From CAYLUN01 sp964386865 (lineage in GTDB: Bacteria > Verrucomicrobiota > Kiritimatiellia > RFP12 > UBA1067): a DNA stretch of 55,767 nucleotides. A program made the translations under genes and the position numbers. Shown here piece after piece: positions 17,409 to 26,350 of the stretch. The DNA lies in the NCBI GenBank assembly GCA_964386865.1, contig CAYLUN010000030.1, positions 1 through 55,767 on the forward strand. Reading direction: 5' to 3'. Positions within the stretch are counted from its first letter, which is position 1. Each line of letters opens with the position of its first letter. The notes under the pieces are model-generated. The model saw only the letters and a program-made list of their open reading frames with translations. It was not told the DNA's origin and did not search any database.

Positions 17409-18977
17409 ATGAGAACGCCCCTGTTCATTCGCGCCTGCTCCGCATGTTCATTTCTGGCCATCCTGTCGGCTGGATATCCTGTTCAGGCCGCAGAAGCGGT
17501 GGCGGGCGATGACGTTTCCCGGGCCCGCTGGGTTACGGTAGGCGACGACGGAAAGCTGCGCTACGAATGTTCGGAAAAGGGCGACCGCATCGCGGATTTC
17601 TCCCATGCCGGCTACGGCGGCGGAGGCGTGAAATTGCCCAACGTCCCCGTGCGAAGAGAGGTGGCGCCCTCCGGCGGCGATGATTCGGCTGTCATTCAAG
17701 CGGCTCTGGATGCGGTGGCCTCTATGCCGGTGACAGACGGTTTCCGCGGGGCAGTGTTGCTCCGGACCGGCACGTTCCGTTGCGCTAAACCGCTCACCTT
17801 ATCCCAAGACGGCGTGGTCTTGCGCGGCTCGGGTGCTGACAAGGGGGGCACCGTCATCGAGATGACCGGCGACCCGCATGTCTGCGTGGTCATTGCGGGA
17901 GAACGCCTGCGGTTCCCGAAAGAGAGTCCGGCATCAACCTTTTCCATCGCCGATGCCTATGTCCCCTCCGGCGCGTCGAGCTTCTCCGTCAAGGACGCTC
18001 ACGGCCTTGCGGCTGGCGATGCCGTTCTCATCCGCCGGCTGGCGACGGCACGGTGGATTCATTTCATGGGCATGGACACGCTTGTGCGGAACGGGAAGCC
18101 ACAGACATGGATGAAGAATGGTGCGCCGCTAACGGTCGAGCGCACCATCCGCGTCATCCAGGGCAACCGTATCACGCTGGACGTGCCGCTCACCGACGCG
18201 CTCGATGCGCAGTTCTTCGCTCCGGCCGCCGCCGTGCTGGTCAAGACAACGTCTCCCAAGCGCTTGGCCCAATGCGGTCTCGAGTCACTGCGGATTGTCT
18301 CGCCGCCGCCCAGCGGCACCCTCTCGGCGCAAAACAACGACGCGACCTCGCTCGACAATTGCGAAGACTGCTGGATCAAGGATGTCGCCATGCGCGACAC
18401 CCTCGGCAATGTCAAAGTGGGGTCTGGCGCTCGCCGCATAACCCTCGAGTGTATACGTGCCGTTCACGCGGCGACCGTGGCAAAGGGTGCGGGCTATCCG
18501 GCAGATTTTCTGATTGTGGGCTCGCAAGTGCTCATCAACCGCTGCTCGTCGTCGGGCGACGGATCGTTCTATGTGGCCACCTTGAATTCCGGCGCCACCC
18601 TGAATGTGGCCCTCAACTGCAATTTCCAAGGAAAGGGCGGCATTCAGCCTCACATGCATTGGTCAACAGCCCTGCTGGTGGACGCCTGTCAACTTCCGGA
18701 CGGAAGGATCGAGTTCATCAACCGCAATACGTCTGGCTCGGGTCATGGCTGGGCGATCGGCTGGGCCGTAGCCTGGAATTGCACAGCCAGGGAATACTGT
18801 GTGGAGCAGCCGCCCGGAGCCATCAACTGGTGCATCGGCTGCACGGGCGAACGGCGGAAAGCGACTCCGCAAAACGGCTTTTCGTCGCATGGCGTGCCCG
18901 TTTTTCCCCTCAGCCTGTACTTGGCCCAACTGCGTGAGCGCCTTGGCCAGACCGCGCTGGAAAATATCGGGTATTGA
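17409..18977 (+). CDS. Secreted pectate-lyase-like right-handed beta-helix protein
   Basis: Signal peptide MRTPLFIRACSACSFLAILSAGYPVQAA. RIADFSHAGYGGGGVKLPNV followed by a DDSAVIQAALDAV block is the entry motif of pectate-lyase-3/beta-helix proteins. Later repeats (GVVLRGSGADKGGTVIEM; NCEDCWIKDVAMRDTLGNVKV; SQVLINRCSSSGDGSFYVAT) are consistent with stacked coils. Polysaccharide lyase or isomerase-type function is plausible; catalytic residues were not assigned. It is the last gene of the tight run that begins at 1768; the next gene is 84 bp away. Confidence 0.75.
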   Translation: MRTPLFIRACSACSFLAILSAGYPVQAAEAVAGDDVSRARWVTVGDDGKLRYECSEKGDRIADFSHAGYGGGGVKLPNVPVRREVAPSGGDDSAVIQAALDAVASMPVTDGFRGAVLLRTGTFRCAKPLTLSQDGVVLRGSGADKGGTVIEMTGDPHVCVVIAGERLRFPKESPASTFSIADAYVPSGASSFSVKDAHGLAAGDAVLIRRLATARWIHFMGMDTLVRNGKPQTWMKNGAPLTVERTIRVIQGNRITLDVPLTDALDAQFFAPAAAVLVKTTSPKRLAQCGLESLRIVSPPPSGTLSAQNNDATSLDNCEDCWIKDVAMRDTLGNVKVGSGARRITLECIRAVHAATVAKGAGYPADFLIVGSQVLINRCSSSGDGSFYVATLNSGATLNVALNCNFQGKGGIQPHMHWSTALLVDACQLPDGRIEFINRNTSGSGHGWAIGWAVAWNCTAREYCVEQPPGAINWCIGCTGERRKATPQNGFSSHGVPVFPLSLYLAQLRERLGQTALENIGY

Positions 18978-19048
18978 GGGCGCTGTGGATTCTCGGTAAG
19001 CTTGGGTTACAGGAAAAGGTAATAGCAGGATCATCGGACGTTACAACC

Positions 19049-19054
19049 AAGGAG
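19049..19054 (+). promoter_or_regulatory. Ribosome-binding site deciding the start of the SASA esterase
   Basis: AAGGAG lies 1 nt before an ATG at 19056 but 7 nt before a second in-frame ATG at 19062. The spacing favours 19062 as the true start. Confidence 0.6.
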
Positions 19055-19061
19055 CATGCGC

Positions 19062-20060
19062 ATGAACAACCTAACCGCTCTCACACTCGCCACCCTGTTC
19101 CTGGTCCCGCAGGCCATGACACAGGCGGCCGCCGCGCCGCTGCCGCTCAAAGTCTTCATCCTGGCCGGCCAGTCGAATATGGAGGGGCAGGCCGTGGCGG
19201 ACCTGGCAGGCAAGGACTACAACGAGGGCCGCGGCACGCTCGCGGCGCTGCTGGCCGACCCCGTCAAAGGGCCGCAGTTCAAGCACCTCAAAGACGCCAG
19301 CGGCAAATGGGCCGTGCGAGACGATGTGTGGGTTCGCTATCAGCGGGAAAGGGGGCCGCTCTTGGCCGGGCCGCTCTCGATGGGGTTCTCCGTCTACGGC
19401 GACCCGCACCATTTCGGCCCTGAGTTGCAGTTCGGCCACGTGCTGGGCGAATCGCTCCCGAATCAGGTGCTGCTCATCAAAACCGCGTGGGGCGGCAAGA
19501 GCCTCTACAAGGACTTCCGTCCGCCGTCCTCAGGTGGAGTAGTCGGCCCGTACTACACGCTGATGATCGCGCAGGTTCGCGAGTCGCTGGCGAAGCTGAA
19601 GACTGACTTCCCAAGCTACGACGGAGGCGGTTACGAGTTGGCGGGCTTCGTCTGGTATCACGGCTGGAATGACGGGTGTGAGCCCAAAACCGCTGTTCCG
19701 GAGTATGAGCAGAATCTCGCCAACCTGATCAACGACCTACGCAACGAGTTCAACGCGCCCAGACTTCCCGTCGTCATTGGCGAACTCACGGGCCCGTGGG
19801 TCGAGGCCCCGGGAACATGGAACACGCTGCGCAAGGCCCAGGCCGCGGCGGCGTCGCGGCCCGAGTTCGCCGGAACCGTCACCTTCGTGGAGACGCACGA
19901 CTTCGTCCGCAAGCCGGAAGACTCCCCAAACCCCAGCCACGGGCACCACGAGTTCGGCAATGCGGAAACCTATTTCCTCGTCGGCGACGCGTTGGCGCAG
20001 GGCATGAAGCGGCTTCTGATGTCGGCGGCACAGAGGCCGCAGAGGAAACAACCCCGATGA
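19062..20060 (+). CDS. Secreted sialate O-acetylesterase-like (SASA) carbohydrate esterase
   Basis: A signal peptide (MNNLTALTLATLFLVPQAMTQAAAA) precedes the SASA/CE6 fold. VFILAGQSNMEGQAV carries the nucleophilic Ser. LIKTAWGGKSLYKDFRP and GFVWYHGWNDG are conserved blocks, and HGHHEFGNAETYFLVGDALA holds the C-terminal His region. It probably removes acetyl groups from sugars outside the cytoplasm. It overlaps the GH97 gene by ATGA, the first link of a six-gene coupled series running to 28423. Confidence 0.85.
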   Translation: MNNLTALTLATLFLVPQAMTQAAAAPLPLKVFILAGQSNMEGQAVADLAGKDYNEGRGTLAALLADPVKGPQFKHLKDASGKWAVRDDVWVRYQRERGPLLAGPLSMGFSVYGDPHHFGPELQFGHVLGESLPNQVLLIKTAWGGKSLYKDFRPPSSGGVVGPYYTLMIAQVRESLAKLKTDFPSYDGGGYELAGFVWYHGWNDGCEPKTAVPEYEQNLANLINDLRNEFNAPRLPVVIGELTGPWVEAPGTWNTLRKAQAAAASRPEFAGTVTFVETHDFVRKPEDSPNPSHGHHEFGNAETYFLVGDALAQGMKRLLMSAAQRPQRKQPR

Positions 20061-22030
20061 AACAGCGGTTCTTCATGGCGTTCGCTTTGTTTAGCCTGGC
20101 GCTCTTTTGTCGGGCGGCGGAGACCGTTCGGTCTCCGGACGGGAAGGCGGTTGTGACGGTCGAGCTGAAGGACGGCAGGCCGCACTGGAGCGTCGCGTAT
20201 GGCGGAACCACGATCATCCGCAACGGCCTGCTCGGCGTCGAGACCGGCCCCGAGAACTACTGCGGCACCTACACTGCGGTCGGTGCGGCGACGGCCAAGG
20301 GCGACAGCACGTGGAAGCCGGTCTGGGGCTTTCTGAGCGAGGTGCGCGACCGTTACAGCGAACTGACGTGGGAGCTTCAGGAAACCGCGCCCGCCAAGCG
20401 GCTGCTCGACGTGGTGGTGCGGGCCTACGACGAGGGCGTGGCGGTGCGGTACGCATTTCCGTCGCAGCCGGGACTCAAAGAGGTGACCGTGAAGAAACTG
20501 CTGACGGAGTTCGCGTTCAGCGGCGATCCGGCGGTTTACAGTTCCCGCGATTATCAGTACGGCAACGCGACCGTCGCCACGCTGAAGAAGAGCGAAGGCG
20601 CCGTGACCGTCGACATCGGCGGCGGTAGCTTCGCGTCGCTCACGGACGCGGACCGCGCGGACTTCTCCGTAGTGTCGTGGTGCAACAAGAAGGAGAGCCC
20701 CGGCACGATTGTGGCATCGCTGCACTCGCCGGCCTCGGGCGAGCCGCCTTTCAAGACCTCGTGGCAGGCCATGGTCATCGGCGAGACGGCGGGCAAGCTG
20801 ATGGAGAACCGCTTCCTCGTGGAGAACCTGAACCCGCCCTGCGCGATCGCGGACACCTCGTGGATCAAGCCCGGCAAGGCGATCTGCCAGGTCTACAACG
20901 CTCGGATGGTGACGGACGAGATCAAGAAGCTGATGGACTTCGGATCCGCCCACAACTTTGACTACCTGGAGATCGACCACTCGTGGTCCGGGGCGGAAAC
21001 CAAGTGGACGCCGGAGGAGATCGCCACATTCGAGAAGAAGAAGGGGCCGTTCTGGAACGACCACCCGGAGTGGCGCGACAACGTGAAGGGCGACCTGATG
21101 AAGGCGGCCAAGGGCTACGTGCCGTTCCGTCCGCACTCTTTTCAGGGCGGCAACTACGTGGATCTCGACATTCCGGCGCTCACCGCGTACGGCAAGAGCC
21201 TCAAGCACCCGATCGGGCTGTGCCTCTACGTGCGCGGCGCGCTGCTCAAGGAGTTCGGCGGCGAACACGCGATTGAAGACGTCTTCGCCTGTTACGAGAA
21301 GTGGGGCGTGGCGGGGGTCAAGCCTGGCTTCGTGCCGCCGTCGTCGCAGCAGAACGAGAGGGCCATCGCCTACATGGTCAAGAAGGCGGCCGAGCACAAG
21401 CTCATCGCTGTGATCCACGATGCGTTTCTGCCCTATGGCCTCTGTCGGACGTATCCGAATCTCGTGAACGTGGAGGGGCTCGCGGGCGAGGAAGCGGAGC
21501 CGTCAATCGCGCCAGCGATCAAGTCCGCGCACGACGTCATGCTGCCGTTCACGCGCGGCATCATGGGCTCGTTCGACTACACGCCGCAGATCTACAAAGC
21601 GTCGAAGACCCACTGCCACCAGGTGGCGATGCTGGGCGCCTACCTGGGCCGCGCCTCGGTGCGCGCGGGCATGAAGCAGTGGTCGCCCGGCGGCGAGGGC
21701 GGCGCGGAGATCGAGTTTGCTGAGAAGATGCCCGGCCTGACCGACGAGATCAAGGTCACGGCTGACCTCGGCAAGTCGGTCACTGTCGCCCGTCGCAAGG
21801 GCGCGGACTGGTACGTGGCCAGCATGTCCGGTCCGCAGGCGCGCTCATACCCGTATCCCTTAAGCTTCCTCAAGCCCGGCAGGAGCTACCAGGCGAGCAT
21901 CTACAGCGACGCGCCAGGCGGGCGCAAAGCGGTGCACACGCAGCAGCAGGTGACCTCGCAGACGGTGGTTCCGATCGCGATGGAGCCAAACGGCGGGCAT
22001 CTCATGATTATCGAGGACAAAAGCGAATGA
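20057..22030 (+). CDS. Secreted GH97 glycosidase (alpha-glucosidase/alpha-galactosidase family)
   Basis: The signal peptide is MKQRFFMAFALFSLALFCRAA. The N-terminal super-sandwich (VRSPDGKAVVTVEL; YSELTWELQE) and barrel (FDYLEIDHSWSGAE) follow GH97 order. RTYPNLVNVEGLAGEE is a family landmark. At the position where retaining GH97 enzymes carry the Asp nucleophile (usually ...KIDF), this protein has GVKPGF, with Gly424. The His-Asp after it (IHDAF, Asp455) sits where inverting members use Glu. The segment after CHQVAMLGAYLGRAS also departs from the usual SPLQM-type sequence. A variant of inverting type, or altered activity, is possible. It is ATGA-coupled on both sides. Confidence 0.85.
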   Translation: MKQRFFMAFALFSLALFCRAAETVRSPDGKAVVTVELKDGRPHWSVAYGGTTIIRNGLLGVETGPENYCGTYTAVGAATAKGDSTWKPVWGFLSEVRDRYSELTWELQETAPAKRLLDVVVRAYDEGVAVRYAFPSQPGLKEVTVKKLLTEFAFSGDPAVYSSRDYQYGNATVATLKKSEGAVTVDIGGGSFASLTDADRADFSVVSWCNKKESPGTIVASLHSPASGEPPFKTSWQAMVIGETAGKLMENRFLVENLNPPCAIADTSWIKPGKAICQVYNARMVTDEIKKLMDFGSAHNFDYLEIDHSWSGAETKWTPEEIATFEKKKGPFWNDHPEWRDNVKGDLMKAAKGYVPFRPHSFQGGNYVDLDIPALTAYGKSLKHPIGLCLYVRGALLKEFGGEHAIEDVFACYEKWGVAGVKPGFVPPSSQQNERAIAYMVKKAAEHKLIAVIHDAFLPYGLCRTYPNLVNVEGLAGEEAEPSIAPAIKSAHDVMLPFTRGIMGSFDYTPQIYKASKTHCHQVAMLGAYLGRASVRAGMKQWSPGGEGGAEIEFAEKMPGLTDEIKVTADLGKSVTVARRKGADWYVASMSGPQARSYPYPLSFLKPGRSYQASIYSDAPGGRKAVHTQQQVTSQTVVPIAMEPNGGHLMIIEDKSE

Positions 22031-22896
22031 CGGCGCAGGCTAAAGAGCGTGGAGCCATTCGCCTGCGGCTGACCGCGCTGGCGGCCCTTGGCATTCTTGC
22101 GGGGCGTCTGGACGCCTGCACGTTGTGGGGCACGGTTGTCACCAACGCGGCGGGCGGCACGATCATGGCGAAGAACCGCGACTGGGCGCCTGACCATACG
22201 CAGGTGCTGAAGATGCACCGCGACAACAAGGGCCTCGCGTACTTCGGCCTCTACGCCGTGGGCGGCTCCGAGCCTGGCATCAAGGCGGGGGTGAACGAAA
22301 AGGGGCTGTCGGTCGTAACGGCCTCGGCCAGCTGCATCCCGAAAAGCGAACGCGACGATCAGCCCGGCAAGCACGCCGTCCTCAGCGCGCTCCTGTCGGG
22401 CTACGCGACCTGCGACGAGGTGCTGGCAAAGAGAGAGGCGATTTTTCCGAAAACGCGGGCGATGTTTGTCATGATTTCTGACCGCTCGAAAATCCTGATG
22501 GTCGAGGTGGGGCTCGGAGGCACTTACGCGCTCAAAGCGGTGGAGAGCGGCTTCATCACGCATGCGAATCACTTCCTCGATCCCGGCCTTGCGGCCTTCA
22601 ACGAGAAAATCGGCTTGAGCAGCACGACTCGGCTCAAGCGCGTCACGGAGTTGATGAATGCGGAGCAGGCTGCCTACACGGCCGAGTCGTTCGTTGCCAT
22701 GAGCAGGGACCAGTACGACGGGCCGGACAACAGCCTCTGGCGGACCGGGAGCGGCAAAGGCACCCGCACGCTCGCATCGTGGATCGTGGAGACTCCCGCG
22801 CGCGGTGTGCCGAAGCTGAGGGTCGTGCTGGCGAACCCGAGCCAGCCCGAAGAGACGCGCACGGTTATCCTGGATGAGGCTTTCTGGAGCAAGTGA
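22027..22896 (+). CDS. Ntn-type C45/choloylglycine-hydrolase-like protein with signal peptide
   Basis: A basic, hydrophobic leader ends RLDA just before Cys31 (CTLWGTVV). In the Ntn-hydrolase superfamily the mature protein begins with a nucleophilic Cys, so signal cleavage would expose it. GGTIMAKNRDWAPDH (Asn-Arg-Asp) and GVNEKGLSVVTAS are typical of C45 peptidases, acyltransferases and linear-amide hydrolases. HANHFLDP is also family-like. The substrate is unknown. The start overlaps the GH97 stop by ATGA, and the 3' end overlaps the GH2 reading frame. Confidence 0.8.
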   Translation: MTAQAKERGAIRLRLTALAALGILAGRLDACTLWGTVVTNAAGGTIMAKNRDWAPDHTQVLKMHRDNKGLAYFGLYAVGGSEPGIKAGVNEKGLSVVTASASCIPKSERDDQPGKHAVLSALLSGYATCDEVLAKREAIFPKTRAMFVMISDRSKILMVEVGLGGTYALKAVESGFITHANHFLDPGLAAFNEKIGLSSTTRLKRVTELMNAEQAAYTAESFVAMSRDQYDGPDNSLWRTGSGKGTRTLASWIVETPARGVPKLRVVLANPSQPEETRTVILDEAFWSK

Positions 22897-25243
22897 AAGG
22901 CGGCAACGGACTTTGACGCGGAATCTGGTCATCTTCGCAGTTTTGTTGCAGGCGCTCGTCGGCCGCGGTGAGCCCCCTTGCGGACGGGCGCTGTTCGACT
23001 TCGACTGGCGTTTCGTGAAGAGCGACCCTGCGGGCGCGCAGCAGGCGAGTTTTGATGACGCGTCGTGGCGGCCCGTCGACCTGCCGCACGACTTCTGCAT
23101 CGAGGGGCCGTATGACGAGAAGGTGAAAAACGGCAAGATGAACGGCTTCCGCCCGCTGGGGGTCGGATGGTACCGCAAAGCATTCGTTACGCCCGACACG
23201 AAGCGCGTCCGCCTGGACTTCGAGGGGGTGTTTCGCGAGGCCAAGGTCTGGGTCAACGGCGCCCTCGTGGCGGAGAACACGCACGGTTACCGCGGCTTCG
23301 GCTGCGACGTCACGCCGCACCTCCGGCCCGCGGGACAGACGAACGTCGTGGCCGTGCGCGCGGACAGCAGCATGCCGCCGAGCGTGACGTGGTACAGCGG
23401 CGGCGGCATCTACCGGCACGTCTGGCTGCTGACTTCGGGCGACGCCCACGTGGCCCGCCACGGAACCTTCGTGACTACGCCAGAGATTTCCGCCAAGGCG
23501 GCGCGTGTCAAGATTACGACAGAGATCGAGCCTGCCGGGCAGCCCGTGACGCTCATCAGCGACGTGTTGGACGCTGACGGCCAGGTCGTCGCTTCCGTTC
23601 AGTCCTCCGGCAAGGGCGCGTTCGAGCAGGAGGTCGCGGTGCGCGAACCGAAGCTTTGGGATTTGAACAGCCCAGCGATGTACCGGCTGGTGTCGCGTGT
23701 GATGCTCGACGGTGTGGAGAGTGACCGGTGCGAGACGCCGTTCGGTATCCGCGAGATCAAGCTGACGCCCAATGGTCTGTTTCTGAACGGTAAGCGCGAG
23801 TTTGTGAAGGGCTTCAACATCCACCATGATCTGGGCTGCCTCGGCGCGGCGGCGTTCGACCGGGCCGTTGAGCGGCGGCTCGAGGCCGTGAAGGAGATCG
23901 GCTGCAACGGGCTGCGGCTTGCGCACAACCCGCACGCGCCGGCGCTGCTGGACCTGTGCGACCGCATGGGCATCCTGATCTATGACGAGGCGTTCTGCAA
24001 CTGGGGCGACCTGCAGGGCGAGTTCGGCCGGACGTGGGAAAGGGATCTGGAGGAGTTCCTGCGCCGTGACCGCAACCACCCGAGTGTCTTTGTCTGGAGT
24101 ATGGGCAACCAGGTCTCAGCGGCGGAGCGCGGGCCCGACTACGGCTGCGCACAGTACGACGCGATGGCCGACGTCGCGCATCGCCTGGATCCGACACGCC
24201 CCGTAACGTCCGCGCTGCGCCCGGTCCGCAAGGACGGCCAGGGCGGCGCGGCGGCGCGCTTCTCGGAAACGAACAACACGCCCGTCCACCAGATGGCCCT
24301 TCACATGGATGTGATGAGCGCGAACTACATGGAGCGGTGGTTCGCGAAAGACCGGCTGACTCACACGAACTTGTGCTTTATCACCAGCGAGTGCACGACG
24401 GGAGACAGCGGACGCAGCCCGTGGAAGGACTTGGACCGCGCGCGCGCGGTCGGGCTCTTCTACTGGGGCGGAATCAACTACATCGGCGAGTCGCACGGGT
24501 GGCCGCTCAAGTGCTGGAACGGTGGCTTTGTGGACTGGGCCGGCTACCGGCGGCCGTCGAGCTGGATCCTCGAGAGCCTGATCAGCGAGCGCCCGATGGT
24601 GCGTATCGTGGTGAGCCAGCCGGACGCGACCTACACGAACTGGGACGGGATCGTGATCTCCGTGAGCGGCCTGCAGATGCAGTGGAGCAGGCCGGCCGGG
24701 CGCGACCAGAGCCTCGAGGTGATCAGCAACGCGGAGGAGGTCGAGCTGCTGCTGAACGGCAAAAGCCTCGGCGTGAAGCGCCGCAACGGACCGGTTGAGA
24801 CCGCGCCTCGGCACTACTGGACTGTGGCTTGGGAGCCGGGCACGCTGCTGGCCGTGGCCCGCAACGGCGGGCGGGAGGTGGCTCGGCACGAACTGCGCAG
24901 CGCGGGCGAGCCCAAGCGCCTGCGCCTTACGCCTGACCGACCCGTCCTGCGTGCGAACGGGCAAGATCTGGCGCACGTGACCGCAGAAGTCGTCGACGCG
25001 GCGGGCGTCGTGGTTCCGGACGCGGCCCATCTGATCGCGTTCACTATGTCGGGACCCGGCGTCAATGCCGGCGTGCAGAACAGCGACGTGCTGAGCAGCG
25101 AGCTCATGCAGGCGGACCGCCGGCGCGCCTACCAGGGGCGAGCCCTGATCGTGGTGCGGAGCCGTCGTGAATCTGGTAAAGTTACGATTCTGGCAAAGGC
25201 CGAAGGCCTGGAGCCGGCCGTGCTGAGTTTGGAGGTCCAATGA
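22874..25243 (+). CDS. GH2 beta-galactosidase-family protein with acid/base Glu replaced by Gln
   Basis: Domains run as GH2 sugar-binding (~25-185; VDLPHDFCIEGPY, GWYRKAFVTP), immunoglobulin-like (~190-300), TIM barrel (~305-570; GFNIHHDLGCLG, LRLAHNPHAPALLDLCDRMG) and a C-terminal DUF4982/Big-like tail. The acid/base motif normally reads WS-x-GNE; here it is WSMGNQ, with Gln413 encoded by CAG at 24110-24112. The candidate nucleophile Glu506 (ITSECTT) is kept. The ATG at 22874 overlaps the previous gene by 23 bp. A TTG at 22913, with AAAGG upstream, gives a neater signal peptide (TRNLVIFAVLLQALVGRG) and may be the real start. ATGA overlap with the next gene. Confidence 0.9.
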   Translation: MRLSGASERRQRTLTRNLVIFAVLLQALVGRGEPPCGRALFDFDWRFVKSDPAGAQQASFDDASWRPVDLPHDFCIEGPYDEKVKNGKMNGFRPLGVGWYRKAFVTPDTKRVRLDFEGVFREAKVWVNGALVAENTHGYRGFGCDVTPHLRPAGQTNVVAVRADSSMPPSVTWYSGGGIYRHVWLLTSGDAHVARHGTFVTTPEISAKAARVKITTEIEPAGQPVTLISDVLDADGQVVASVQSSGKGAFEQEVAVREPKLWDLNSPAMYRLVSRVMLDGVESDRCETPFGIREIKLTPNGLFLNGKREFVKGFNIHHDLGCLGAAAFDRAVERRLEAVKEIGCNGLRLAHNPHAPALLDLCDRMGILIYDEAFCNWGDLQGEFGRTWERDLEEFLRRDRNHPSVFVWSMGNQVSAAERGPDYGCAQYDAMADVAHRLDPTRPVTSALRPVRKDGQGGAAARFSETNNTPVHQMALHMDVMSANYMERWFAKDRLTHTNLCFITSECTTGDSGRSPWKDLDRARAVGLFYWGGINYIGESHGWPLKCWNGGFVDWAGYRRPSSWILESLISERPMVRIVVSQPDATYTNWDGIVISVSGLQMQWSRPAGRDQSLEVISNAEEVELLLNGKSLGVKRRNGPVETAPRHYWTVAWEPGTLLAVARNGGREVARHELRSAGEPKRLRLTPDRPVLRANGQDLAHVTAEVVDAAGVVVPDAAHLIAFTMSGPGVNAGVQNSDVLSSELMQADRRRAYQGRALIVVRSRRESGKVTILAKAEGLEPAVLSLEVQ

Positions 25244-26349
25244 GAGGGAGAGGCGCAGGAGTTGCGGTCGGCCTTGCCGTCCTGATGGGCGCAAGCCTTG
25301 CGGCTGCCCAGGCGAACAAGGCTGCCCGCGACTTCACGTTCTTTGTCGTGTCCGACGTTCATGTCGGCGCGGAGAACCTGAAGGCAAGCCCACCGGTCAC
25401 GAAGGAGCAGACGCTCTCCAAAGCCAAGGCCAATCTGGAGTCGATGCGGCGCGTCGCCGGGCAGCCCTTTCCGGAGAAGCCCGCTTTCGCTGGCCTCGCT
25501 CTCGGTTCGGTAGCCGCCCCGCGCGGCGTGCTGGTGCTGGGCGACCTGACCGACGGCAACCGCGATCCGGCTCTGGAGCGGGAGCAGTGGAAGACGTTCG
25601 ACGCGCTTTACCCCGCGGGCGGCGTGCTGTTCGGCGCCGCCGCCGCGCCCGTGTTCGCGATCATTGGCAACCACGACGACGCGGTCGGCCGCGCGCAGCG
25701 GCTCGGCGTGGCCGCGCGCAACCGCGCCCTGATGCAGGCGGGCCGGCTGGCGGCGCTGTCGACGAACGGCCTGCACTACGCCGTGAACTGGGACGGCGCG
25801 CACATCGTGTTCCTGAACCTGTGCGCGGCCGACGCGACCGACGCGGAAACGCCCTTCAAGTTCGGCGCCGCCGGCCCCGGCACGTGGTGCGACCCGCAGG
25901 GCGCGCTTTCTTTCCTGAAAGACTATCTCGCCCGCCGCGTCGGCGCGTCGGGCGAGCCCGTGATCCTCGCGCAGCACTATGGCTTCGACGCCTTTTCGCT
26001 AAACGACTGGAACTGGTGGACGCTCAAGCAGCGCCGCGCGCTGTACGAGCTGCTCGCGGGCTACAATGTGGCCGCGATCCTCCACGGCCACAATCACTGC
26101 GCGGAGCACTACCGCTGGCCCGACCCGGCCCGCCATGCGGCCGACCTCGGCGCGTTCTTTGACGGCAAAGCCCCCTCTCGGATTCGACAGTATGACGTGG
26201 TGTCTTGCGGCCAGGTCTGCTGGATTTTTCGCGTGCAGGGCGACCGGCTGATCGCCGGGCACTTCGCGGGCCCGGGCTGGAGCGCGGACCTCAACCGTTT
26301 CTTTGTAAAATCGCTTTTGCCTCTGGCGCAACGACAGGAGGAGCGGTGA
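25240..26349 (+). CDS. Secreted calcineurin-like metallophosphoesterase
   Basis: The signal peptide ends ...LMGASLAAAQA. Metal-binding blocks appear in the right order: FFVVSDVHVG, VLVLGDLTDGN, AIIGNHDD, ILAQHYGF and ILHGHNHCAEHY. This is the calcineurin-like phosphoesterase fold acting outside the cytoplasm; the substrate is unknown (sugar phosphate, nucleotide or lipid phosphate are possible). It overlaps the GH2 stop by ATGA and ends 1 bp before the next ATG. Confidence 0.85.
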   Translation: MRGRGAGVAVGLAVLMGASLAAAQANKAARDFTFFVVSDVHVGAENLKASPPVTKEQTLSKAKANLESMRRVAGQPFPEKPAFAGLALGSVAAPRGVLVLGDLTDGNRDPALEREQWKTFDALYPAGGVLFGAAAAPVFAIIGNHDDAVGRAQRLGVAARNRALMQAGRLAALSTNGLHYAVNWDGAHIVFLNLCAADATDAETPFKFGAAGPGTWCDPQGALSFLKDYLARRVGASGEPVILAQHYGFDAFSLNDWNWWTLKQRRALYELLAGYNVAAILHGHNHCAEHYRWPDPARHAADLGAFFDGKAPSRIRQYDVVSCGQVCWIFRVQGDRLIAGHFAGPGWSADLNRFFVKSLLPLAQRQEER

Positions 26350-26350
26350 T

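Noticed and set aside
22027..22896. Lipoprotein reading of the C45-like protein (LDAC before Cys31)
   Set aside because: Asp at the -2 position does not fit a lipobox, and the Cys is better explained as the Ntn nucleophile.
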